From assembly GCA_963576725.1 (NCBI GenBank), contig OY755241.1, positions 72,676,799 to 72,740,798 of the forward strand: a stretch of DNA of 64,000 nucleotides, written 5' to 3'. Position 1 is the first letter of the stretch; the number at the start of each line of letters is the position of its first letter. The stretch is from Azorinus chamasolen (taxonomy: Eukaryota; Mollusca; Bivalvia; Cardiida; Solecurtidae). Positions 56,039-64,000 of the stretch are shown piece after piece. The position numbers and the translations under genes are program-made. Below the pieces are notes generated by a model. It did not search any database, was not told the DNA's origin, and worked only from the letters and a program-made list of their open reading frames with translations.

Positions 56039-56949
56039 TTTGGTGTCATAGAGAATTAAAACTCAGCTCACACGCTCTACTGTACACTGGATGGAGACTT
56101 GACTTGGAGAGAAAGTACAATTTCCATGAGCGAAATATTCGTTAGCAAGTAGGATACACGTTTATTTACAGACCCACCGATTGCGCAAACAACTGACACA
56201 CTTAGAGGCGGCTAGACAAATACTGATCATGAATAGCCTAATTCAAACGAAGACAGAAGATCAAATATATTTACATTATATCGAATTTCGTGATACGTAT
56301 CTCGGTTACAAGAAGTTGGTAAATACTGTTATCTCTAAAGAGGAAACAAATTTTGCACGTTGTCGCCTTGAGGTCAAGGTCGTTTAGATAAGAAGGAAAC
56401 AGAGACAGACATTCCCATTATACCAAATGTAAAGATGCTGTGAACGCTACAATGTTATCCATATATAATGCTACCCATAAACTACTTTAATTTTCTTTCT
56501 TGTTATTGCTGTTGTCATTTTGTTTTGTGTGCTTTGTTTGGAAAACATAATGGCTGGATGGCATATACGAGAATCTATTTCACGTTTTCGTTTTTATATA
56601 TCTTTTTCTTGTTTTACGAGAAGATCGTACATCAGAAGTTATCGGAAGTTCAAATATACGACTGTGACAAATTCCATTTGTGAGCGTTGTAAGTGAGTAT
56701 TAATGGTAATTTCTACCTTACGAAGTTCACGAAAATGGTCGTAAATGGTGAAAATGTGTGATACTTTCTACCGTACGAAGCTAACTAATATCAACGCATG
56801 CTAGAATGTGTGATAATTACTGCTGAGTAATGACTGCAATAGATATACCGATATGTTGGTTTCACCATCTTCATCTTTGGTATAGCGATGCAATAAAACA
56901 ATGGACGAATTAAAGTGTTATACATATTAAGCAGATCAGTTGTACTGAG
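56039..56949. other. No feature recognised
   Basis: Short chance frames only. Confidence 0.4.
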
Positions 56950-57117
56950 GTTACAATTTCCCCGTTCAGCATTAATGTAAGAAATAATGACCCCATAAGT
57001 GTTTATCAGCTGAATTCTTATCATGACATATGTACAGAGGATGTACTTGTACAAACATTTAGTCATGTCTATTATAATTTCATAATCATGAAAATGCGTT
57101 TATAAGAGGAAAATGGT
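56950..57117 (-). mobile_element. Family B-type MITE without a hairpin
   Basis: Right end AAAATGCGTTTATAAGAGGA then AAATGGTTAA is the B2 variant end. AATGTAAGAAATAATGACCC matches the long arm. The region where the hairpin should be reads straight through. Confidence 0.6.
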
Positions 57118-57587
57118 TAAAAAGAAACATATCTCGATATTCAAACATTGCTCGAATAGTATTTGTTTTGATAGTTAGAATCTTTGAACTAGTTTTATCT
57201 TCCATGTTACATCGTTGGAGGCATCGTTTGGACATGCTGCCTAATAGTGTTATGGACATTGTAAATCTCAGAAAATCATTTTTATTAAAATGAAATTGGG
57301 TTTTATAAAGTAGATTCGTTGATTGTTTTAAAAAGTCATCACTAGAAGAGGAAATGAAAACTGTGTAGAACGCCTCAGCTGACATAAGCTATTCCATTTC
57401 AAGACAGTGTTTCCAAACTTAGTGTTTTTCCAAGCAGCAATTTTATGCATCAACAGAACATGATGGTGTGTCCACTTGACACTTCACCTATGTAGTGCTG
57501 ACTTTTCAAAGTGAAATGGTCCATCAGTGTTTAACAGCAAAGTCTCTTCAGTAGTAAAGGATGTATTTTGCGATAAATGTTCGAATG

Positions 57588-57655
57588 ACTAACAGTGCAG
57601 GCCCTGATCTGAGGGCTCCTCTAACAGCCCTTTTAGCAGTGTATACACTGTTTGC
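57588..57655 (-). repeat. 68-nt palindrome, family H
   Basis: ACTAACAGTGCAGGCCCTGA ... CAGTGTATACACTGTTTGC, inner stem GAGGGCTCC... eroded on the right. Confidence 0.6.
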
Positions 57656-57714
57656 ACATACAAGCAGATTCGGTCCCGCATTAAAATGGTATATTATATC
57701 CAATAGTGTGTTTA

Positions 57715-57878
57715 TTAACCCTTTCCTGCATAAATCCTCTGCAAAAGTCACTTTTTGAACACATTGGTTTCAGAACTACACAATTCTAAAATGTTCCCTT
57801 TTCTCAAATTAATGCTCCTTTTCGGTAGATTTATTTAAACTGGTTGGATCTAAAATAACCTAGGAGGGAATGGGTTAA
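57715..57878 (+). mobile_element. Family C MITE without its hairpin
   Basis: TTAACCCTTTCCTGCATAAA to GGAGGGAATGGGTTAA, only 164 bp. The 68-nt hairpin is reduced to GAACACATTGGTTTC, joining the outermost left bases directly to the end of the right arm. Both flanks are otherwise complete. Confidence 0.9.
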
Positions 57879-57990
57879 ACAATACAGCACGAAACTGTGG
57901 TAAAATATCATAGATATTTCATATGAGTAATGTACGAGTGACGACATACTCTTCTGTCCACTGTTGTTGTTTTGTTTGTATGTATCGGGG

Positions 57991-58236
57991 TTAAACCCTT
58001 TCACCGCCGCAGTCGCATAAATGCACCACGACAAATAGTTCAGTCCCAGACCAGACGCCGCCTTTTCAAGACGGCGTCTGATCAGGGACTTTACTACTTG
58101 TCTCAATCTTTATTGCTATATATGTGCTTTATTCCTTTGAGCTTTGCATTTATTTATCTCATTTCCTTATTTTACTGAACGATTTAACAAAAATGGATTG
58201 CAGACGACAATAAGAAATTTGGCACCGAAAGGTTAA
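57991..58236 (+). mobile_element. Family F MITE, complete
   Basis: TTAAACCCTTTCACCGCCGC to TTGGCACCGAAAGGTTAA. The 73-nt hairpin is at 58030-58102, 39 bp from the left end: GACAAATAGTTCAGTCCCAG ... CAGGGACTTTACTACTTGTC, inner CAGACGCCGCC/ACGGCGTCTG. Confidence 0.9.
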
Positions 58237-58247
58237 AGGTCGCTTTA

Positions 58248-58300
58248 ACAGGTGTTCAGTCATATCGCGACGTCCAGCTGATTACTAGATGGTTCAGCAA
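58248..58300 (-). repeat. SINE tail fragment
   Basis: GTTCAGTCATATCGCGACGT then CCAGCTGATTACTAGATGG matches the tail region of the SINEs at 34735 and 37350. Confidence 0.55.
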
Positions 58301-58375
58301 ACACTGCATATCATGATCATAGGACTCCTGAAGTAATATATGTCTTTTTTAAGGGGGATACCGTGCGTTACATTT

Positions 58376-58457
58376 GACCTGCATTAAGCTCAACCTGCCT
58401 TACATACCCATAATTAAACCTCTTTTTGTCGGCCGCTTAAGAGAGGTTCTACTGTAT
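58376..58457 (+). mobile_element. Right half of a family D MITE
   Basis: ACCTGCATTAAGCTCAACCT then CGGCCGCTTAAGAGAGGTTC and TACTGTA: one hairpin arm and the right end only. Confidence 0.65.
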
Positions 58458-58837
58458 TTGATAATACATGTATATCACATCACAGTTATTTGACAAGACA
58501 TCACATCACATTGGCAAGTACGTCCTGTTGACATGGCAACATAACACGGCGTTTTAATAAAACAATACAGAATAAAAAGAAAATTATATAAAATATATCT
58601 TGAATAGATACCATTTCAAGTGAACTTTATAACACGATCTGTCAACAGAATAGCACGACAAATGGGAGGAGTGTGTATACAGAATATCACGACAGACGAG
58701 AAGAGTGTGATTTCTACTGACCCTTTACATAAGGAACAATCCTGTGAGAAATGATCTAGTAGCTAGTATTTTATAATGACAGTGTTGTTGACACAAAATA
58801 TAGAATCAGATATAGTTATTTTGTCCCATAAGCAAAC

Positions 58838-58905
58838 AGGACAGCACCTGATCAGATGTCTCTTATATATGTAGGAGTCGTCTAATCTGGGACTTTAATG
58901 TACGA
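58838..58905 (-). repeat. Eroded family B palindrome
   Basis: GCAAACAGGACAGCACCTGA and GGAGTCGTCTAATCTGGGAC; the outer right arm is lost. Confidence 0.5.
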
Positions 58906-58948
58906 CACGTTGCATCATTCATGTAACTGGATGTTTAATATCTGAGTT

Positions 58949-59198
58949 TTAACCCTTCGCTTGCTATTCACGTCAATATACCTACCTGTAAATAGTGAAG
59001 ACCCAGATGAGACAGCTCCTGCAGGAGCTGTCTCATCAGGGTCTACACTATTTACAAGTTGATTGTGCAACCAGTGCACTTCACAGCAGTGATTGCATAG
59101 CGAAATACTTATACACAGTGCAGATATGTGTAATTATACAACAGGACATGGGTAAAGAAGGAGAAATGTATTTCAAAATTCAGAAAGCGAAGGGTTAA
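58949..59198 (+). mobile_element. Family A MITE, complete
   Basis: 250 bp, TTAACCCTTCGCTTGCT to AAAGCGAAGGGTTAA. Hairpin 58988-59055 (GTAAATAGTGAAGACCCAG ... GGGTCTACACTATTTAC, apex CAGCTCCTGCAGGAGCTG). Very similar to 33560 and 45699. Confidence 0.95.
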
Positions 59199-59207
59199 TC
59201 TTAAACT

Positions 59208-59208
<1 letters not shown>

Positions 59209-59273
<65 letters not shown>

Positions 59274-59360
59274 CTCCCCCCCCCTCTCTCTCCCTCTCTC
59301 CTCTTCCTCACCCATCCTCTTTGTGACTCTCTCCACACGCACGCACGCAAGCACGCACAC
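59209..59360. repeat. TC microsatellite and related low-complexity tract
   Basis: About 28 TC dinucleotides (59211-59269), then CT-rich and CACGCACGCA sequence. Confidence 0.95.
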
Positions 59361-59710
59361 ACATACATGCGCAATGATTTATGGTGCACTTCTGTGAATA
59401 AATATCAATCCGAGCAAGCATCTTTCAGGACAACAGGAAGATGAACACGTCAACTTTTATAGAGCTGTCACAACAGAGACGATCAAGCAGATTGTAAACA
59501 CTTCATTGTCTGTAATCTAACTTGAAATCAATGAAGCACTCTCAAATAACACATCATTTAACAAATCAATCTATATCAGTTTCATATCAGTTTCTGTGTT
59601 AACCATTATTTTCCTGCCGAGAAATAATAAGTGTACGCACATATTCGCAGCTGGTGCTAATTTGACTTCTCCCGAATCAATTTTAATTTTCAAGAAAATA
59701 TTCATCGAAT

Positions 59711-59778
59711 GACAAGCAGTTTAGATCCTGATGAGACGCCGAGTTATTCGGCGTCTCATCTGGATCCAAGCTATTTGC
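59711..59778 (-). repeat. 68-nt palindrome, family G
   Basis: GACAAGCAGTTTAGATCCTG ... CATCTGGATCCAAGCTATTTGC, apex GCCGAGTTATTCGGC; reverse orientation by its internal mismatch. Confidence 0.7.
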
Positions 59779-59838
59779 AAATGCGATTCAGGTTGCGGGT
59801 TGCGGTATAAATGCTAATATATCACTTACGCATAATCA

Positions 59839-60066
59839 TTAACCCATTACCTCATAGGCTATTTTAGATACAACCTCATTGAATAAATCTACCGAGAAGG
59901 AGCATTAACTACAGAAACGGAAAACTTTAGAATTTTGTAGTTTGAAACCATTGTGATAAATAGAGCATTTGCTCCTATAGGAGCAAATGCTCTATTTATC
60001 ACAATGGTTTCACAAAGTGACTTTTACAGAGTCGTCAAAAGTCGTCTATATGAGGGAATGGGTTGA
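59839..60066 (-). mobile_element. Family C MITE, complete
   Basis: TTAACCCATTACCTCATAGG to ATATGAGGGAATGGGTTGA. Hairpin 59944-60011 is a perfect palindrome, apex TTGCTCCTATAGGAGCAA. Confidence 0.9.
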
Positions 60067-60125
60067 AGATGTCTAGTATATTATTCCGCATTCTACAGTC
60101 GAAGTCGTCCTTGATTTTGCAGGAA

Positions 60126-60222
60126 TTAACACCCAACCTGACTGACATATGCAAACAGCTTGGATCCAGATCCAGATGAGATGCCGAGTTACTCTGCTTC
60201 TCAATAAGATCAAGTCTGTTTG
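60126..60222 (+). mobile_element. Family G MITE, partly decayed
   Basis: TTAACACCCAACCTGACTGA, then hairpin 60151-60222 (GCAAACAGCTTGGATCC, with CCAGAT duplicated, ... AAGTCTGTTTG). The far end is unclear. Confidence 0.55.
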
Positions 60223-60313
60223 ACACTAACATTTTAACGAATAGGAAATATGCAAAACTTGTAGCAGAACAGAATTTGAATAGACAGCATTTTTAGCAAG
60301 TAAAGGGTTAATA

Positions 60314-60500
60314 TACAGTAAAACCTCTCTATATCGGCCCCTAGATTGGGTTAATTATTTGGTATTTAGGGCAGGTGGCCGCTTAAAGCAATGTGAGAGT
60401 AAAACAGAACGCTCCTATAACCTTGCTTTAAGCGGCCACCTGCCTTTAACACAAAATACTTTATGTAATTTAGTGGCCGTTATAGATAGGTTTTACTGTA
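60314..60500 (+). mobile_element. Family D MITE, hairpin partly deleted
   Basis: TACAGTAAAACCTCTCTATA to GATAGGTTTTACTGTA. Hairpin at 60372-60442 keeps CAGGTGGCCGCTTAAAGC and its complement, but the right inner arm after GAACGCTCCTATA is missing. Confidence 0.85.
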
Positions 60501-60677
60501 CATCAAACACCAAGCTGACAATTCGATGGCGTATTTAAAAATCAAAATGTCGAGATCTACTTTGACACTTGTTCTTTATTCGTTCATTGTAATACCAGAC
60601 GCATTTATATATTAGCTCGTCCGAAATATTAAACGAAATTATAAAACTGTTTGTAAATGGTTCGATTAATATTCATA

Positions 60678-60888
60678 TAGAGTAAAATCACTCTAAAGCG
60701 ACCACAGTATGAACAAACATACATGTATTTGGGTGACAGGTGGTTGCTTAATTCAGGGCGAAAGTAATGAAGAACGTTCCTGCATGAGTTTTATGCATAC
60801 CTTTCGTCCTGCAGTAAGCTACCGCCTGTCTTAAAGACCAGAAATTATACCTCTTGTGGGTGACTGATTAAGAGAGGTGGTACTGTAC
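60678..60888 (+). mobile_element. Family D MITE, diverged
   Basis: TAGAGTAAAATCACTCTAAA to TAAGAGAGGTGGTACTGTA. Hairpin 60737-60828 (92 nt): CAGGTGGTTGCTTAATTCAG ... GTAAGCTACCGCCTG, centre eroded (ACGTTCCTGCATGAGTTT). Confidence 0.75.
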
Positions 60889-61085
60889 TTCAATCATAAG
60901 GGAAGAGTTATTCGTTAAACAGCGTTGTATTCTACGTTTCGTGTGTACGATTCATCAAATATAGTCTTTGAAACAAAGACGGAAATTAACATGTTCATTA
61001 CAGTGATGCATATCTGTATTTACTTCCCGTCTTAGAGGAATTGTGACGTATATTATAAGATGGTGACAAAGTAATCGTTTATTCT

Positions 61086-61200
61086 TTAACCTTTATTTCA
61101 CCATCCTCGACCTGACATGCATGTGCCAACAGATTGGATCTTGATGAGATGCCGAGTAACTCGGCGTTTCATCAGTACCCAAGCTGTTTGACACTCGGTC
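61086..61200 (+). mobile_element. Family G MITE, right end undefined
   Basis: TTAACCTTTATTTCACCATC; 39 bp later a hairpin at 61125-61191 (GCCAACAGATTGGATCTTGA ... CCCAAGCTGTTTGAC, apex GCCGAGTAACTCGGC). Confidence 0.6.
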
Positions 61201-61579
61201 AATGGACTCTTGGAAGCTTGATCGAGTCGGACGTAGTCAATATAGCATCAACTACAAATTTGTGGAAACATCATGTTTTTAGTTAGGGGACGGCTAAGTG
61301 TTGAACATGTCCAATTAAACATCGAGCGGTTTGCAATCAATAAGTTGTCATAAACTTGTGGTGATTTGCCCACTTAAGAGTTCTTACAGAACTACAGAAC
61401 AGACTCACATAGTTTATTGTTCATAATACTAGTGGTTTCCATAAATAATGTGAAACTAATTAGAATGCAGGGTCTTCCTAAAGTCAACACCATTGCTTTG
61501 CGCATATACGTGTCAGTATTGTTTACATTATACACATCCGTTAATCCATTTGGTCTCACGATCCCATATATGGGACTAA

Positions 61580-61647
61580 GACAAACAGTTCCAACTCTGA
61601 TCAGACGCCGCATAATGCGGTGTCTGATCAGAGTTTACACTGATTGC
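61580..61647. repeat. 68-nt palindrome, F/G-like
   Basis: GACAAACAGTTCCAACTCTG ... CAGAGTTTACACTGATTGC; inner stem ATCAGACGCCGCATAATGCG/GTGTCTGAT. Confidence 0.65.
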
Positions 61648-61778
61648 TGATAGGAAGTTCAATATAAAAACAACGAAATAGAAAATTAAGACCAGGCACC
61701 CTTAGATAAAAAAAAAAGACTAATCCAATATATAAACATGGAAAGAACCAACTGGGTTCAAATGGGGTTATTATTTAC

Positions 61779-62014
61779 TTAACTCTTTCCTTCATATAAA
61801 CGTGTTTAACACATTTGCAAACAGAGTAAACCAAGATCATAGAAGTCATCTGATCAGGTCTGCTCTGTTTGCGTTTTACATGATATAGATATGATTTTAA
61901 ACTTTTTGTCAAAACAAATAATTCACTTGAAAATTTACTTGACAATACGTGGGCTAATAAATATTCATGATGTGTGTCATTTTTAATATCAATACAGAAC
62001 AGAGAAGGGGGTAA
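61779..62014 (+). mobile_element. Family B-type MITE
   Basis: TTAACTCTTTCCTTCATATA, 38 bp to the hairpin at 61817-61872 (GCAAACAGAGTAAACC ... CAGGTCTGCTCTGTTTGC, partly deleted). Long arm ACATGATATAGATATGATTT; right end CAGAGAAGGGGGTAA. Confidence 0.75.
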
Positions 62015-62056
62015 AAAGTAGATTTTATACAGGTAATACCACAAATGTCTCGCCAA

Positions 62057-62450
62057 ATGTCGTAAGGATATTCACCTCTGTCACAAGGATGCTCACCTCT
62101 TTTATCATGATGCTCGCCTCATACATAAGGATGCTCGCTTCATTCATAAGGATGTCCCTATTCAGTCATAATGATACTCACCTCGATCGTAAGGATGCTT
62201 TTCTCAGTCATAAGGATTCCTAGCTCAGTCGTAAGGATGCTCGCATGTCATAATGATGCTCGCCTCAGTGGAAGGATTCTCGCCTGTCATAAATGCATGG
62301 ATGCTTGCCTTAATCATAAGGATGTTGTCGTAAGGATGGTTGTCGTAAGGATGCTTGCCTCAGTCGAAATGATGATTTTCTCAGTCGTTAGGATGCCCCG
62401 GTAGACACCACAAGTGCTTCAGTCGTAAAGGTGCTCGCACCTCGGTGACA
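62057..62450. repeat. Degenerate tandem repeat TAAGGATGCTCGCCTCAGTC
   Basis: About 18-20 units of GTCATAAGGATGCTCGCCTC with variable length. Reading frames across it are by-products. Confidence 0.9.
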
Positions 62451-62617
62451 CAATTGACAGTTTGCCGTCGTGGCGTGTTGTAAGGTGATATATATCAATA
62501 TCAATTTCTATACCTATCACAACCAGGATTTAAAACTGCCCTACAATATCCATTTGAGATGATTCATACTCCAGACTTAACTGCACTTCCAATGAGTAAG
62601 AATACCAATTTTTAGCT

Positions 62618-62740
62618 TGTTTTTAATCGCCCGCCGCGGAGCGGGAGGGGGTAATAGAAATGTCATTCGTGTGTCTGTCTGTCTGTATGTCTGTATACCA
62701 ATTTCGTGTCAGCTCCATATCTCTATACCCCTTAAAGGAT
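62618..62740 (+). repeat. Dispersed-repeat-like start with GTCT tract
   Basis: CGCCCGCCGCGGAGCGGGAG forms a small hairpin, followed by GTGTCTGTCTGTCTGTATGT. It looks like the reverse-oriented end of a minisatellite-type element, but no array follows. Confidence 0.4.
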
Positions 62741-62774
62741 TTTCATGAAACTTGCCTCAAATGTTAACCAAGGT

Positions 62775-63000
62775 ACAAGATTGAGTCATGCAGGAAACAC
62801 CAAATACAGAACAAACACTCGCCCGAACAGCAACACAAGGAAACAGCAAATGTACATAAGTAGAAAAAACAACAAGAGACGCACAAAGACAAAACAAACA
62901 TACAATAGGAGGAAGATGGAAGTACCGCCTTGGAACGGTCAGTGACAAAAGTCACTGGGGGGTTAAACCGGTTTATGGGCGCCCAACCTCACATTTATTC
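62775..63000 (+). repeat. Dispersed repeat (GAGTCATGCAGG ... ACCGCCTTGG)
   Basis: The first part matches 23850-23890; the second (GAAGTACCGCCTTGGAACGG, then TCACTGGGGGG) matches 8673-8715. These two modules therefore belong to one repeat. Confidence 0.65.
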
Positions 63001-63580
63001 CATCCCCATCCTAAAAGACAAACAGTGTAAATAAACGTATCCCCTCTCCGACTAATCTACAACAACCGCGACAGCAAATACAGTGGTAAAATGCATGTAT
63101 AACGAAAAAACATTTAAGTAAACATACTGTATCCACCTATCGCTAGTGTACTCAATGATTGAGCTGCAAACAGAGTAACTGTAGAAAAGTAATAAAGGGT
63201 ACGACAAAAATGAAATAGTACAAATATCCGACGTTCTCCTTCCATTTCTGGATTTAAGAGGTCGCCTTCATAGAGTACTAAACCTTTCTTGTCGGCGTAC
63301 ATGCAAAGAGGCCAGCGTGATTGCCAACTGTAAAAGGGTTCACAACCAAACATGCAGTATGTTGTAGTACTACAGGATCAAGTTGAGACGAGGTGCAGAA
63401 CACATGTGGCAGTCATGTCAGCTCAAGATCAATGTCACATTTGAAGGTCAAGTGTACTAACCATCAATTTAGGCGGCGGAAGGGGGTATAGCTGTCCTTT
63501 TGACTACCTTGTTTAAAATTATTCCGATGCTACATACTTATTAAGCTAGCCACAAGAGGCTAGTAACAGTATATAAGTAA

Positions 63581-63789
63581 TACAGTAAAACCTCTCTATA
63601 ACGACCACTTAATTACATCAAGTATTTTGTGTTAAAGGCAGGTGGATGCTTAAAGCAAGGTGAAAGTAAAACAGAACGCTCCTATAGGAGCGTTCTGTTT
63701 TACTTTCACCTTGCTTTAAGCAGTCACCTGCCCAAAACACCAACTAATTAACACAATTCAGTGGTCGTTATAGAGAGGTTTTTACTGTA
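63581..63789 (+). mobile_element. Family D MITE, complete
   Basis: TACAGTAAAACCTCTCTATA to GAGAGGTTTTTACTGTA (209 bp). The 92-nt hairpin at 63639-63730 is nearly perfect: CAGGTGGATGCTTAAAGCAA ... TTGCTTTAAGCAGTCACCTG, apex ACGCTCCTATAGGAGCGT. Inner stem differs from 2397 and 39224. Confidence 0.95.
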
Positions 63790-63879
63790 TACTAAGACGC
63801 TTTGAACAGGTTTAAGAGTACAATTGTCTTCTGCTTCAAATATATTTATTTTATTTCTTCTCAAAACAATTTGTAAAAG

Positions 63880-63945
63880 TTTTGATCCTAATCAGACGGC
63901 GAGTTACGCTGTGTCTCCTCTTTGTCCAAACTGTTTTCAATGGTC
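63880..63945. repeat. Eroded family G palindrome
   Basis: TTTTGATCCTAATCAGACGG then CGAGTTACGCTGTGTCTCCT and GTCCAAACTGTTTTC. Confidence 0.45.
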
Positions 63946-64000
63946 ATCACAAATCGTTCCATAGTATAGAAAGGCTTATCTAATGACAACTACAAAGTTG

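Noticed and set aside
37665..59198. 67-codon frames with MKTQMRQLLQELSHQGLHYL
   Set aside because: They are translations through family A palindromes; the same peptide appears wherever that MITE occurs.
59201..59389. Frame with GRNERERERERERERE
   Set aside because: Translation of the TC microsatellite.

Overview
The window looks like non-genic nuclear DNA of an invertebrate animal, most probably a bivalve mollusc. It is AT-rich, I could not recognise any intact host gene, and there are no bacterial-style operons. It is dominated by non-LTR retrotransposons (LINEs), tRNA-derived SINEs, many short non-autonomous DNA transposons (MITEs), and minisatellite-carrying elements of the pearl/HINE style known from bivalves. 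The organism call is an inference from repeat style; no single-copy marker gene is present.

Layout. 1-5.4 kb: AT-rich DNA with MITEs and palindromes. 5.46-7.87 kb: two blocks of an 11-bp-phased degenerate repeat flanking 1.6 kb of plain DNA, resembling a foldback element. 8.3-9.9 kb: MITEs. 10.96-13.24 kb: a minisatellite element with about 12 monomers, rich in nuclear-receptor-type motifs. 14.84-20.6 kb: a decayed 5'-truncated LINE interrupted by two further minisatellite elements. 21.6-24.3 kb: a tandem dispersed repeat and inverted repeats. 25.2-28.1 kb: MITEs, including one TTAA-bounded element with two tRNA-like sequences instead of a hairpin. 29.26-34.71 kb: a second LINE with an L1-type ORF1 and a degenerate ORF2. 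34.7-39.7 kb: SINEs, MITEs and a 370-bp tandem repeat. 39.7-49 kb: more MITEs, a fourth minisatellite element and a 37-bp array. 49-64 kb: MITEs, a third LINE end and simple arrays.

The main pattern is a set of MITE families (called A, B, C, F, G and H here) that mostly begin TTAACCC(T/A)T and carry a long hairpin of 67-68 nt (73 nt in F). In most of them the hairpin starts about 40 bp from one end. Stem sequences differ among families, but hairpin length, position and often the apex GCTCCTnnAGGAGC are the same. A separate TA-inserting, pogo-like family (D) carries a 92-nt hairpin with the same apex. Several insertions sit inside other repeats, so their empty target sites can be read directly: TTAA for A and C, TA for D.

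No host gene pathway can be described. The only proteins recognised are broken retrotransposon proteins. All family letters are labels made for this annotation.
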